Source: Novosphingobium profundi (GTDB lineage Bacteria > Pseudomonadota > Alphaproteobacteria > Sphingomonadales > Sphingomonadaceae). From it: 64,000 bases of DNA. The notes beneath the pieces were generated by a model. It ran no database searches, was not told where the DNA came from, and saw only the letters and a program-made list of their open reading frames with translations. The stretch spans positions 186,001 to 250,000 of the forward strand of contig NZ_JABWCU010000005.1 of NCBI RefSeq assembly GCF_018491765.1, written 5' to 3'. Numbering within the stretch: the stretch's first letter is position 1; each line of letters starts with the position of its first letter. The translations under genes were made by a program, and so were the position numbers. Shown here piece after piece: positions 26,568-35,167 of the stretch.

Positions 26568-28079
26568 ATGACCACCGCCCGCTGGGAGAGCCTCTCCGCG
26601 CTCGCCAAGCCCACGCTCGCCACGCTTTTCGCCCAGGATGAGGCCCGCGCAGCGCGCTATTCCACCTTGTTCGAGGTCGGGGCAGGGAGCGAGATACTCT
26701 TCGATTGGTCGAAGACGCATCTCGACGACGCGCACATCGCCGCGTTCGAGGCGCTGGCGCAGGAGATGGCCTTCGCCAGCCAGCGCGGCGCCCTGTTTTC
26801 GGGACAGGTCGTCAATCCCACCGAGGGCCGCGCGGCCGAACATACCGCGCAGCGCTTCGTGGGAAGCCCGGTGGCCGTCGCCCGCGCGCGCGAGGACCAT
26901 GGCCGCATGGAAGCGCTGGTCAAGGCGATCCACGCGGGCGAGCACGGCGAGGTGCGTCACCTCATCCACATCGGCATCGGTGGCTCGGCGCTCGGCCCGG
27001 CGCTGGTGGTCGACGCGCTGGCGCGCAAGGACGCGAAGCTCGACGTCCATGTCGTGGCCAACATCGATGGCTGTGCGCTGGAAGCGGCGCTGGCCAAGTG
27101 CGACCCGGCGACGACGATGCTGGCGGTCGCCTCCAAGACCTTCACCACGATCGAGACCCTGACCAACGCCGAAAGCGCACTTGCCTGGTTGCAGGCGGCG
27201 GGTGTCGCCAACCCGCGCGAGCGGGTGGTGGCGCTGACGGCGGCACCGGAAAAGGCGCAAGGCTGGGGTGTCGAGGAGGGGCGCATCCTCTCCTTCCCCG
27301 AAAGCGTGGGCGGGCGCTACTCGCTGTGGTCGACGATCGGCTTCCCGATTGCGGCGGCGCTGGGCTGGGACGGCTTTGCCGCCCTGCTCGAAGGCGCGGC
27401 GGCGATGGACCGGCATTTCCGCGACACCGAGGGCGCGGCCAATCTGCCCCTGCGCGCGGCCTTCGCCGACCTCTATTACGCGCGCCTGCGCGGTTGCCAG
27501 ACCCGCGCGGTCTTCGCCTATGACGAGCGCATGGCCCTGCTGCCCGACTATCTCCAGCAGCTCGAGATGGAATCGAACGGCAAGAGCGTGACGGCCGAGG
27601 GCGCGCCGCTCGAGGGGCCCTCGGCGCCGATCACCTGGGGCGGGGTGGGCACCGACGCGCAGCATGCGGTGTTCCAGCTCCTCCACCAGGGCACCAACCT
27701 GGTACCGGTCGACTTCATCGCCGCGATCGCGCCGGGCGATGCGCTCGACCCCGCGCACCACCGCATCCTCCTTTCGAACTGCTTCGCGCAAGGCGCCGCG
27801 CTCATGGCCGGGCAGGCGAGCGAGGACGGGGCGCGTGCCTATCCGGGCGATCGTCCCTCGGCGACGATCCTGCTCGACGCGCTCACCCCGGCGAGCCTCG
27901 GCGCGCTGATCGCCTTCCACGAGCACCGCACGTTCGCCAGCGCGGTACTTCTGGGGATCAATCCCTTCGACCAATTCGGCGTCGAACTGGGCAAGGCCAT
28001 TGCCAAGCGCATCGAAGCGGGTAACGCCAGCTTCGATGCTTCGACGCAGGCGCTGCTCGAGCGCGCGAAGATCGCCTGA
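26568..28079 (+). CDS. pgi: Glucose-6-phosphate isomerase
   Basis: Cytoplasmic isomerase that interconverts fructose-6-phosphate and glucose-6-phosphate. The 503 residues carry the family motifs HIGIGGSALGPALV (about 134-147), VASKTFTTIETLTNA, GGRYSLWSTIGFP, MESNGKSV and LLHQGTNLVPVDFI. There is no signal peptide, unlike the genes on both sides. Its place inside a glycosidase operon makes metabolic sense: sphingomonads mainly use the Entner-Doudoroff route, which starts at Glc6P, while amino-sugar catabolism ends at Fru6P. It may be a second, pathway-tied copy; that cannot be judged from this window. Confidence 0.96.
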   Translation: MTTARWESLSALAKPTLATLFAQDEARAARYSTLFEVGAGSEILFDWSKTHLDDAHIAAFEALAQEMAFASQRGALFSGQVVNPTEGRAAEHTAQRFVGSPVAVARAREDHGRMEALVKAIHAGEHGEVRHLIHIGIGGSALGPALVVDALARKDAKLDVHVVANIDGCALEAALAKCDPATTMLAVASKTFTTIETLTNAESALAWLQAAGVANPRERVVALTAAPEKAQGWGVEEGRILSFPESVGGRYSLWSTIGFPIAAALGWDGFAALLEGAAAMDRHFRDTEGAANLPLRAAFADLYYARLRGCQTRAVFAYDERMALLPDYLQQLEMESNGKSVTAEGAPLEGPSAPITWGGVGTDAQHAVFQLLHQGTNLVPVDFIAAIAPGDALDPAHHRILLSNCFAQGAALMAGQASEDGARAYPGDRPSATILLDALTPASLGALIAFHEHRTFASAVLLGINPFDQFGVELGKAIAKRIEAGNASFDASTQALLERAKIA

Positions 28080-28092
28080 GGCAAAGGGGGAA

Positions 28093-30096
28093 ATGACGGT
28101 GATGGTGGGACAGGTCATGAGGATCGTGCGCGGGCTTCTGGGCGGCGCGGCGCTCGGCGCGGTGGGAATGACGGCGGCCGGGGCGGCGACGGTGGTCAGT
28201 CCCGCTCCCGCCACGTTGCCCCAGGTGATGCCCGCGCCCGTTGCGATGGAGCTGAAGGGCGACACGTTGCAGGCGGGCACGAGCGCGCGGCTGGTGCTTG
28301 CCGGCGATGTCGACAAGGAAACCCAGCGCATCGTGCGCGAGAGCCTGGCGAAGCTCGGCATCACCCGCGTGCGCACTTCGGGCCGTTTCTCGATCGACAG
28401 CGGGGAAACCCAGGTCGTGCTCGGCACCGCAGGCGAACGGCAGCTTGAACGTGCACTCACCGCCGCCGGTGGAACGATGACCGACAAGCGCGAGGGCTAT
28501 GCGCTCGCGACGGCGCAGGGGCCCAAGGCGATGGCGATCATCGCGCTGGGCGGGGCTGACGCGGATGGGCTCTACTACGCGGCGCAGACCTTCTCGCAGC
28601 TCGCCGCGCGCGGCACGCTGCCCGCGCTGTCGATCACCGACTATCCCGCGATGGCGGTGCGCGGCACGATCGAGGGCTTTTATGGCGCGCCCTGGTCGTT
28701 CCGCGATCGCTTGGCGCACCTCGCCTTCCTGGGGCAGCTGAAGGCCAACACCTACATCTACAGCCCCAAGGACGATCCTTATGCGCGCGACAAATGGCGC
28801 GAGGCCTATCCGGCGGACCAGCGTGCGGACTTGCGCGCGCTGATCGAGGCGGCGGGCACCAGCCACGTGCGCTTCACGTATGCGATCTCGCCCGGGCTCT
28901 CGATCTGCTACACCAACCCGGACGACATCGAAGCGCTCGAGCGCAAGTTCGAGAGTTTCGCCAAGGAGGGCGTCCGTGCCTTCTACATCGCCTACGACGA
29001 CATTCCCTACGACAAGTGGAACTGCGAGGGCGACAAGGCGCGCTTCGGGGAACCGGGAGCCGAGGCGGCAGGCAAGGCGCAGGCCTGGCTGACCAACACC
29101 ATCTTCGCCTGGGAAAAGGCGCATATCGGCAAGGATGCCGAACTGATGATCGTGCCCACCGAGTACTATGACGCGAAGGAGAGCCCCTACAAGACCGCGC
29201 TCCAGGCGGTCGATCCCGGCGTCTTCGTGCAGTGGACCGGGACCGACGTGGTGCCTCCCTCGATCGCGCAGCGCGACGCCAAGGCGGCGATGAAGGCCTT
29301 CGGGCGCAAGACGTTGCTCTGGGACAACTACCCGGTCAACGACTACGGCGAATCGACCGGACGTCTGCTCATGGCTCCCTATCGCGAGCGCGAGGCGGGG
29401 CTTTCGGAGGACCTCAGCGGTATCCTTGCCAATCCCATGAACCAGGAGGCGGCGAGCCGCGTGGCGGTGACCGGCAGCGCCGCGTTCAGCTGGAACGATC
29501 GCGACTACGATCCCGAGGCGACCTCGCTGTTCGCCGCGCGACGCCTCGCCAACGACGATGGCGAGGCGACGCTCGCGCTGCTCATGCTGTTCGACCTGGA
29601 GAACCTGGCGCCCACTTTCGGCAGCCAGCCCTGGCAACCCCAGGCGCCGGCTCTCAAGACCGAACTCGACTGGGTGCGCGACGCGCTGGCGGTGGGCGAT
29701 GCGGCCACGCGCGCCCAGGCGCAAGTCCGCCTCGCCGCGCTGGCGCAGCGCATGGCGGCCGCGCCCGGCCTCATTCGGGCGAAGGTGACCGACGCGGGCT
29801 TCCTCGAAGAGACCGCGCCCTGGCTCGAGGCAATGGCGCTCTGGGCCAAGGCGCTGCAGGAGACGAGTGCGGGGCTCGACGCCGCACTCGCGCGCGATCC
29901 CTCGGCTTCGGTCCACTTCGCCCAGGCGCGCCTTGCCAGCAGCGATGCGGCGGCAATCCAGACGCTGCCGGGAACGACCCGGCCGCAAGGGGCGATCCGA
30001 CTGGGTGACGGTGTGCTCGACCGTTTCATTGCTGATGCACCCAAGTTCGTCTACGTCGCGGGCATGCGCGTGGCGGGGACGAACGCGGCCAATTGA
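28093..30096 (+). CDS. GH84 beta-N-acetylglucosaminidase, exported
   Basis: O-GlcNAcase/hyaluronidase-type hexosaminidase (NAGidase), 667 residues from the ATG at 28093. In-frame ATGs at 28102 and 28117 are possible alternatives; all keep the signal peptide ending near GAATV. A GH20b-like N-domain (about 30-160) precedes the barrel, which opens with RGTIEGFYGAPWSF and KANTYIYSPKDDPYARDKWR. The catalytic Asp pair is in IAYDDIPYD (D302, D303). DNYPVNDYGE is another family motif. It lies 13 bp after pgi. In this locus it probably works on core chitobiose GlcNAc or GlcNAc on peptides, alongside GH20. Confidence 0.93.
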   Translation: MTVMVGQVMRIVRGLLGGAALGAVGMTAAGAATVVSPAPATLPQVMPAPVAMELKGDTLQAGTSARLVLAGDVDKETQRIVRESLAKLGITRVRTSGRFSIDSGETQVVLGTAGERQLERALTAAGGTMTDKREGYALATAQGPKAMAIIALGGADADGLYYAAQTFSQLAARGTLPALSITDYPAMAVRGTIEGFYGAPWSFRDRLAHLAFLGQLKANTYIYSPKDDPYARDKWREAYPADQRADLRALIEAAGTSHVRFTYAISPGLSICYTNPDDIEALERKFESFAKEGVRAFYIAYDDIPYDKWNCEGDKARFGEPGAEAAGKAQAWLTNTIFAWEKAHIGKDAELMIVPTEYYDAKESPYKTALQAVDPGVFVQWTGTDVVPPSIAQRDAKAAMKAFGRKTLLWDNYPVNDYGESTGRLLMAPYREREAGLSEDLSGILANPMNQEAASRVAVTGSAAFSWNDRDYDPEATSLFAARRLANDDGEATLALLMLFDLENLAPTFGSQPWQPQAPALKTELDWVRDALAVGDAATRAQAQVRLAALAQRMAAAPGLIRAKVTDAGFLEETAPWLEAMALWAKALQETSAGLDAALARDPSASVHFAQARLASSDAAAIQTLPGTTRPQGAIRLGDGVLDRFIADAPKFVYVAGMRVAGTNAAN

Positions 30097-30115
30097 ACTG
30101 ATCTTGGAAGAGGAA

Positions 30116-31015
30116 ATGACGATGTCCCTGTTCGGCGCGATCGAGGCGGGTGGAACGAAGTTCGTCTGCGCCATCGGCAATTCGCGCGAGGGTTCGCTGC
30201 GCACCGCGACGATCCCGACGCGCGCTCCCGAGGCCACGTTCGCCGATGTCGCTGCCTTCTTCTGCGAAGCGGGCGAACTGGGGCCGCTGTCGGGTATTGG
30301 AGTTGGCAGCTTCGGCCCGGTGCGGGTCGATCCCGAGGCGGCGGACTTCGGCACGATCCTGCGCACACCCAAGCCCGGCTGGGAGGGGTTCAACGTGCTT
30401 GATGGCTTGCGCGCCTTCACCGATGTGCCGCTTGCCCTCGACACCGACGTCAACACCGCCGCGCTGGCCGAGGCGGCGCTGGCCGGGCCCGGGATCCGGC
30501 ACCTTGCCTATGTGACGGTCGGCACCGGGATCGGCGTGGGCATCGTGCAGCACGGACGTACGCTGCAGGGCTTTGCACATCCCGAAATGGGCCATATCCT
30601 CGTGCGCCGTCATCCGCTGCACGGCGATTTTCCGGGGCACTGCCCGTTCCACGGCGATTGCCTCGAAGGCCTGGCGGCAGGTCCGGCGGTCGCGCGGGCC
30701 TGGGACCTCACGCCCTCGCAGATCGCCGAGGACCACCCGTTCTGGGAGGTCGAGGCGGACTACCTCGCGCAGCTGTGCATGACCCTGTTCCTGACCACCG
30801 CGCCCGACCGCATCGTGTTCGGCGGGGGCGTGATGAAACAGGAGCGCCTGTTCCCCAGGATCCGCGCGCGCACGCTGGAACTGCTTGCGGGCTATCTCCA
30901 GGGCGCGGACACGCTTGCGGCACTCGAGACGCGGATCGTGCCCCCGGCCAGCGTCGAGCCTTCGGGGCTGATCGGGGCCTATCACCTCATCGAGAACGCG
31001 CTTCGACGAGGTTGA
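30116..31015 (+). CDS. ROK-family sugar kinase (fructo-/mannokinase type)
   Basis: ATP-dependent hexokinase of the ROK family, 299 residues; the ATG at 30122 is an equally possible start. The ATP-binding motif GAIEAGGTKFVCAIG opens the protein. DTDVNTAALAEA and the phosphate motif VTVGTGIGVG follow. The zinc-binding loop HPLHGDFPGHCPFHGDCLEGL has a family-typical set of His and Cys residues at about 163-183. This subgroup includes E. coli Mak and Bacillus YdhR, which use fructose or mannose. As last gene of the glycosidase operon it most likely phosphorylates mannose released by GH92, GH125 and GH2. A mannose-6-phosphate isomerase gene is not in the window. Confidence 0.88.
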   Translation: MTMSLFGAIEAGGTKFVCAIGNSREGSLRTATIPTRAPEATFADVAAFFCEAGELGPLSGIGVGSFGPVRVDPEAADFGTILRTPKPGWEGFNVLDGLRAFTDVPLALDTDVNTAALAEAALAGPGIRHLAYVTVGTGIGVGIVQHGRTLQGFAHPEMGHILVRRHPLHGDFPGHCPFHGDCLEGLAAGPAVARAWDLTPSQIAEDHPFWEVEADYLAQLCMTLFLTTAPDRIVFGGGVMKQERLFPRIRARTLELLAGYLQGADTLAALETRIVPPASVEPSGLIGAYHLIENALRRG

Positions 31016-31167
31016 GCGCGCGCCGGAGCGGCGGGTGCAAGAAGACCAAAGGCGACCAACGTTCGCGGGGCCGGGATGCGGCGGGGATACGAGGCGAGGC
31101 CTCCCGTTTCGCTGATCGTGCGCAGGCCCCTTGCGATTTTCGCATTCCGGCAATTGCCATGCTTGTG

Positions 31168-31175
31168 ATACCAAT
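31168..31175 (+). promoter_or_regulatory. Candidate autoregulatory GntR operator
   Basis: ATACCAAT at 31168-31175 sits 50-57 bp before the regulator start codon and touches a possible -10 element (TATAGG, 31175-31180). A TTGCCA at 31154-31159 could be the -35 with a short 15-bp spacer. The position fits negative autoregulation. Confidence 0.5.
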
Positions 31176-31224
31176 ATAGGTCATTACCCCGGCCGCTGGC
31201 GGCTGGGGGACAAGAAGGAATGGC

Positions 31225-31968
31225 ATGTCGTTCGTAGACCGGGTTGGTGCGCTCTCCAAAGACGATCCCGCGCCGCTTTATCTGCAGTTGCAGAAGCTTA
31301 TTCGCGACGCGATTTCGACGGGGATTCTCGAGCAGAACGAGATGATCCCGCCCGAACGCGACCTGGCGACATTCTACTCGGTCTCGCGCATCACCGTGCG
31401 CAAGACCATCGGCGGGCTCGTCGAGGAAGGCCTGCTCACGCGTCGGCGTGGTTCGGGGACCTTCGTCGCCTCCACCCGTGTCGAGAAGAATTTCTCCAAG
31501 CTGACCTCGTTCAGCGAGGACATGGTTGCGCGCGGCAAGCGTCCGTCGAGCAAGTGGGTCTCGCGCACGTCGGGCACGGTCAATTCGGACGAGGCGATGG
31601 CGCTGGGGCTCGCGCCCGGCAGCACCGTGCACCGTTTCACGCGCATCCGCTTCGCCGACGAGGCTCCGCTCGCGCTCGAGTTCTCGACGATCCCGGGCTA
31701 TTGCATGGACGATCCCGAAGCGATCGGGGAATCGCTCTACGAGGCGCTCGCAAGGGGTGGAAACCGGCCCGTCCGCGCGCTCCAGCGCCTGCGCGCGGTG
31801 CCCTTCGGGGCGGAATACGCCAAGCTCCTCGACGTCGACACCGGGCACGCCGGCTTCCTGATCGAGCGCCACGGCTTCAAGGCGGATGGCCGCGTCGTGG
31901 AGTTCACCCGATCCTACTACCGGGGCGACATCTACGATTTCGTCTCCGAACTGATTGACCCCAACTGA
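31225..31968 (+). CDS. GntR/HutC-family regulator with UTRA domain (NagR/NagQ-like)
   Basis: Cytoplasmic repressor, 247 residues. The winged helix (about 15-78) shows LYLQLQKLIRDAISTGIL, MIPPERDLATFYSVSRITVRKTI and the wing LLTRRRGSGTFV. A UTRA effector-binding domain follows (about 95-240: SFSEDMVARGKRPSS, VHRFTRIRF, LERHGF-like core). In B. subtilis NagR (YvoA), Streptomyces DasR and related proteins this domain binds GlcN6P or GlcNAc6P. Candidate operators with ATTGGTAT lie before its own gene, nagB-II and the GH20 operon, resembling the left half of NagR-type sites. It therefore probably controls both uptake and glycosidase genes. AAGGAA precedes the ATG. Confidence 0.9.
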   Translation: MSFVDRVGALSKDDPAPLYLQLQKLIRDAISTGILEQNEMIPPERDLATFYSVSRITVRKTIGGLVEEGLLTRRRGSGTFVASTRVEKNFSKLTSFSEDMVARGKRPSSKWVSRTSGTVNSDEAMALGLAPGSTVHRFTRIRFADEAPLALEFSTIPGYCMDDPEAIGESLYEALARGGNRPVRALQRLRAVPFGAEYAKLLDVDTGHAGFLIERHGFKADGRVVEFTRSYYRGDIYDFVSELIDPN

Positions 31969-32092
31969 CCGTTTCGCGCCGCGGGGGCTGACCCTGGCGC
32001 CCACTTCGTTACCATGGTTTCGGAACCCCGGCGCGCATTCATGCGTCTCGATGGGGGTGACGGTCACTGGACGAGACGGGGAAGGGGCGGCG

Positions 32093-33715
32093 ATGAAGCG
32101 CGGATCGAGATGGGCATGGCGGTGCGGAATACTGGCCGCCTGCCTGCTGGCGACACCCCTGGCCCCGGCTGGTGCACGCGCCGGATCGGCGGCCGACGAG
32201 GTCGCCTCGCCGGCGCGGGTCTATGGCGATCTCTACCGCGCGGTCGAACGCGCGCGGGTCTTTCCCGACAGCAAAACCTTTGCCGACATGGTGCCCCGCG
32301 CCGCGCCCGAGGCGATCCTCGCCGAATTCCGCCGCGAGAAGCCGCAGGGGCGTGACGCTTTGGCCGCCTTCGTCGCGGCGCACTTTCACAGCGCGGATGA
32401 AAAGCCCGCGAAGCGCCCGTCGATGCGCGCACATATCCGCCAGCTCTGGCCACTGCTCGCGCGCCCGCCGATGGCCGCCGAGCCCGGCTCCTCGCGGCTC
32501 GGGCTCGACAGCGCCTATGTCGTGGCGGGCGGGCGCTTCCAGGAAATGTATTACTGGGATAGCTACTTCACGATGCTGGGGCTCAAGGCCGACGGCCAGC
32601 ACGCGCTGGTGGAATCGATGCTGGCCAGTTTCGCCGGACTCGTCGAGCGCTACGGCCACGTCCCCAATGGGACGCGCAGCTATTACCTCACGCGCTCGCA
32701 ACCGCCGTTCCTGGCGCTGATGATGGACCTCTCGGACGCGCGCGATCCGGTGGTGCTACGCCGTCGGCTCGACGCCCTGCGCCGCGAATACGCCTACTGG
32801 ATGGCGGGCGCGGATTGCCTTGGTGCGGACGGGGCCTGCCAGCACGTCGTGCGCATGCCGGACGGGAGCCTGCTCAACCGCTACTGGGATGCGTCTGACA
32901 CGCCGCGCGACGAAGCCTATGTCGAGGACGAGGAAACCGCGCGGGCGGCCTCGGCGCGGGTTGCGGCGCACGTCTACCGCGACTTGCGCGCGGGCGCCGA
33001 GAGCGGATGGGACTACAGTTCGCGCTGGCTTGGCGATGGCCGCACGCTGGCGACGATCCGCACCACGCAGATCGTGCCGGTCGATCTCAACAGCCTGCTG
33101 TGGAACCTCGAGACGAGCATCGCCCGGCGTTGCAAGGCGGCCGGTGACGAGGGCTGTGCAGCCGATTTCACCGGGCTTGCGGCAAGGCGCAAGGCGGCGA
33201 TCGAACGGTACCTGTGGTCCCCCGCCGAGCAGCGCTTCGCCGATTGGGACCGCGCTGCGAAGGCGCCGACCGCGGCGATCAGCGCGGCGGCGCTCTACCC
33301 GCTCTTCGTGGGGCTCGCCAGTGCGGAGGAGGCCCGGGCGAGCGCGCGGCTGGCCCGCAAGGACCTGCTCGCCCCGGGGGGCTTGCGCACCACTACGGTC
33401 GCGACCGGGCAGCAATGGGACGAGCCCAACGGCTGGGCGCCGCTGGCGTGGATCGCGGTCACCGGGTTCGATCGCTATGGAGACACGGCGCTTTCCGACA
33501 CGATCGCGCGGCGCTGGGTGACGACGGTTTCGACCTTCTACGCCTGCACCGGACGCATGGTGGAGAAGTACGACGTCGATGCGGGCAAGGCCGGAGGCGG
33601 GGGCGAGTACCCGGTGCAGGACGGTTTTGGCTGGACCAACGGCGTTACCCGCGCGCTGCTCGACCGAGCGGGGATGGAGGAGGCTGTGGTCGCTTCCTGC
33701 CCCAGCGGCTCCTGA
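32093..33715 (+). CDS. treA: GH37 alpha,alpha-trehalase, exported
   Basis: Hydrolyses trehalose to two glucose. I chose the ATG at 32093 because GAAGGGG precedes it and a signal peptide follows (KRGSRWAWRCGILAACLLA). The 540-residue length fits periplasmic trehalase. Both family signatures are present in form: GGRFQEMYYWDSYFTMLGL at about residues 145-163 and QWDEPNGWAPLAW at about 442-454, plus GGGGEYPVQDGFGWTNGV near the end. It starts 124 bp after the GntR gene, ends at a strong terminator, and probably shares no function with N-glycan breakdown beyond sugar scavenging. Confidence 0.93.
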   Translation: MKRGSRWAWRCGILAACLLATPLAPAGARAGSAADEVASPARVYGDLYRAVERARVFPDSKTFADMVPRAAPEAILAEFRREKPQGRDALAAFVAAHFHSADEKPAKRPSMRAHIRQLWPLLARPPMAAEPGSSRLGLDSAYVVAGGRFQEMYYWDSYFTMLGLKADGQHALVESMLASFAGLVERYGHVPNGTRSYYLTRSQPPFLALMMDLSDARDPVVLRRRLDALRREYAYWMAGADCLGADGACQHVVRMPDGSLLNRYWDASDTPRDEAYVEDEETARAASARVAAHVYRDLRAGAESGWDYSSRWLGDGRTLATIRTTQIVPVDLNSLLWNLETSIARRCKAAGDEGCAADFTGLAARRKAAIERYLWSPAEQRFADWDRAAKAPTAAISAAALYPLFVGLASAEEARASARLARKDLLAPGGLRTTTVATGQQWDEPNGWAPLAWIAVTGFDRYGDTALSDTIARRWVTTVSTFYACTGRMVEKYDVDAGKAGGGGEYPVQDGFGWTNGVTRALLDRAGMEEAVVASCPSGS

Positions 33716-33717
33716 AA

Positions 33718-33759
33718 CGATACGGGGCGCGCCTTGCGGGCACGTCCCGTATCGATTTT
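33718..33759 (+). terminator. Terminator after trehalase
   Basis: A 12-bp stem (33718-33729 with 33743-33754, one G-U pair) is followed by ATTTT. It begins two bases after the trehalase stop and ends 20 bp before the convergent amidohydrolase stop. Confidence 0.85.
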
Positions 33760-33778
33760 GCGCAAGGGGATGCGCGGA

Positions 33779-35086
33779 TCAGACGACCGGCTTGCCCTCG
33801 GCCTTCACCACTTCGCCGCCCTTCATCACGAAATCCATGTTCTCGAGCAGGGTGACGTCGGCGAAGGGATCGCCCTTGACCGCGACGAGGTCGGCGTAGC
33901 GTCCGGGCTGGACCGAACCGACCTTGTCGCTCGCGCCGAGCAGGTCGGCGGCGTTGACGGTAGCGGCGCGGATCGCGTCGCGCGGCGTCATCCCGGCCTT
34001 GACGAGAAGTGCGAATTCCTTGGCGTTGGTGCCGTGGGGGGCGAGGCTCTGGTCGGTGCCGAAGGCGATCTTCACGCCCGCGCGGTAGGCCCGGCCCAGG
34101 TTGCTCATCACGATCGGGCCGACCTGCAGCGCCTTGGCCGCCGCCGAGGGGTTGAGCGTCTCGGGGTGGGTCTTGGCGATCTGGACGACGGTCTCGGCGA
34201 CGAGCAGCGTGGGCACGAGGTAGGTGCCGTGCGCCTTCATCACCTTGTCGGTCTCGGCATCGCCGAAGGAGCCGTGCTCGATCGAATCGACGCCGAGTTC
34301 GGCCGCGTGGAGGATCGCGGTCTTGCCGTGCGCGTGCGCGGCGACCTTGATGCCCAGACCATGCGCGGTGTCGACCACCGCCTTGATCTCCTCGTCGGTC
34401 ATGGTCTGGTGGTTGGGGTCATCGCCGATCGAGAGCACGCCGCCGCTCGGCATGATCTTGATGAGATCGACGCCGTCGCGCTGCATCGCGCGCACGGTCC
34501 GGCGTGCATCGTCGCCGCCGTCGATGACCCGGCCCTCGGAGTGGAAGTCGAGCTCGGGGCTCATGCCGTTCTGCGGGTCGCCGTGGCCGCCGGTAGGGCC
34601 GAGCGGATAGCCCGAGACCCACATGCGCGGGCCTTCGACCTCGCCCTTGGCGATGGCCTTCTTGAGGCCGACGATGACCTTGGTTTCCGAGCCGACGTCG
34701 CGGATCGTGGTGAAGCCGGCCTCGAGCGTGGCGCGCGCGTGCGGCACGCCCTGGAAGGCGACGTCGATGCTGGTTTTCTGCGCGCGCTCGGCCACCGGGT
34801 TGCCGCCGTCGTAGCCCGACAGGATGTGGTCGTGCGTGTCGATGAGGCCGGGCAGCACGGTGTCGGCGGACAGGTCGATCACTTCGGCGCCCGCGGGGGT
34901 GACGAAGCCGTCCTCGACGGAGACGATCTTGTCGTCGTGGATGAGGATCGAGACTTTCGTGCGGGTGGTAGTGCCGTCGAACAGCGTACCGGCGTGGACG
35001 ACCGCGTCGCGGGCGAGGGCTGCCTGGCCGAGCGGCGCGAAGGCGAGTGCGACGAAGGGGAGGGCGCGAAGCAGCGAGGTGCGCAT
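33779..35086 (-). CDS. Exported metal-dependent amidohydrolase (prolidase/imidazolonepropionase-like)
   Basis: Secreted member of the amidohydrolase superfamily, 435 residues with a signal peptide ending near QAALA. Metal-site features are DTHDHILSG (H85, H87), LIKIMPSGG with the probable carboxylated lysine, AAHAHG, SIEHGSF and the catalytic aspartate in FGTDQS. This branch includes Xaa-Pro dipeptidases and many annotated imidazolonepropionases. It lies downstream of a TonB receptor and across from an M14 peptidase, which favours a dipeptide or N-blocked amino acid as substrate. The precise substrate is not readable. Confidence 0.85.
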   Translation of the reverse strand: MRTSLLRALPFVALAFAPLGQAALARDAVVHAGTLFDGTTTRTKVSILIHDDKIVSVEDGFVTPAGAEVIDLSADTVLPGLIDTHDHILSGYDGGNPVAERAQKTSIDVAFQGVPHARATLEAGFTTIRDVGSETKVIVGLKKAIAKGEVEGPRMWVSGYPLGPTGGHGDPQNGMSPELDFHSEGRVIDGGDDARRTVRAMQRDGVDLIKIMPSGGVLSIGDDPNHQTMTDEEIKAVVDTAHGLGIKVAAHAHGKTAILHAAELGVDSIEHGSFGDAETDKVMKAHGTYLVPTLLVAETVVQIAKTHPETLNPSAAAKALQVGPIVMSNLGRAYRAGVKIAFGTDQSLAPHGTNAKEFALLVKAGMTPRDAIRAATVNAADLLGASDKVGSVQPGRYADLVAVKGDPFADVTLLENMDFVMKGGEVVKAEGKPVV

Positions 35087-35108
35087 GGGGGAGGCTCCGG
35101 ATTTCGGG

Positions 35109-35157
35109 AAAAAAAGGGGGGGGGGGGAGAGGCAGGCCCTGATCAGGCCCGCCTCTC
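35109..35157 (-). terminator. Hairpin plus C12-T7 tract after the second receptor gene
   Basis: On the minus strand a stem (arms 35146-35157 and 35127-35138, one mismatch) is followed by twelve C (complement of G 35116-35127) and seven T (complement of A 35109-35115). It lies just past the receptor stop at 35168 and ends 22 bp before the amidohydrolase start at 35086. The mononucleotide run is prone to slippage. Confidence 0.7.
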
Positions 35158-35167
35158 GTCAGCAAGG

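Noticed and set aside
24249..28487. A 1412-codon open frame antisense to GH125, GH29 and pgi
   Set aside because: Same shadow pattern; three well-supported genes lie on the other strand.
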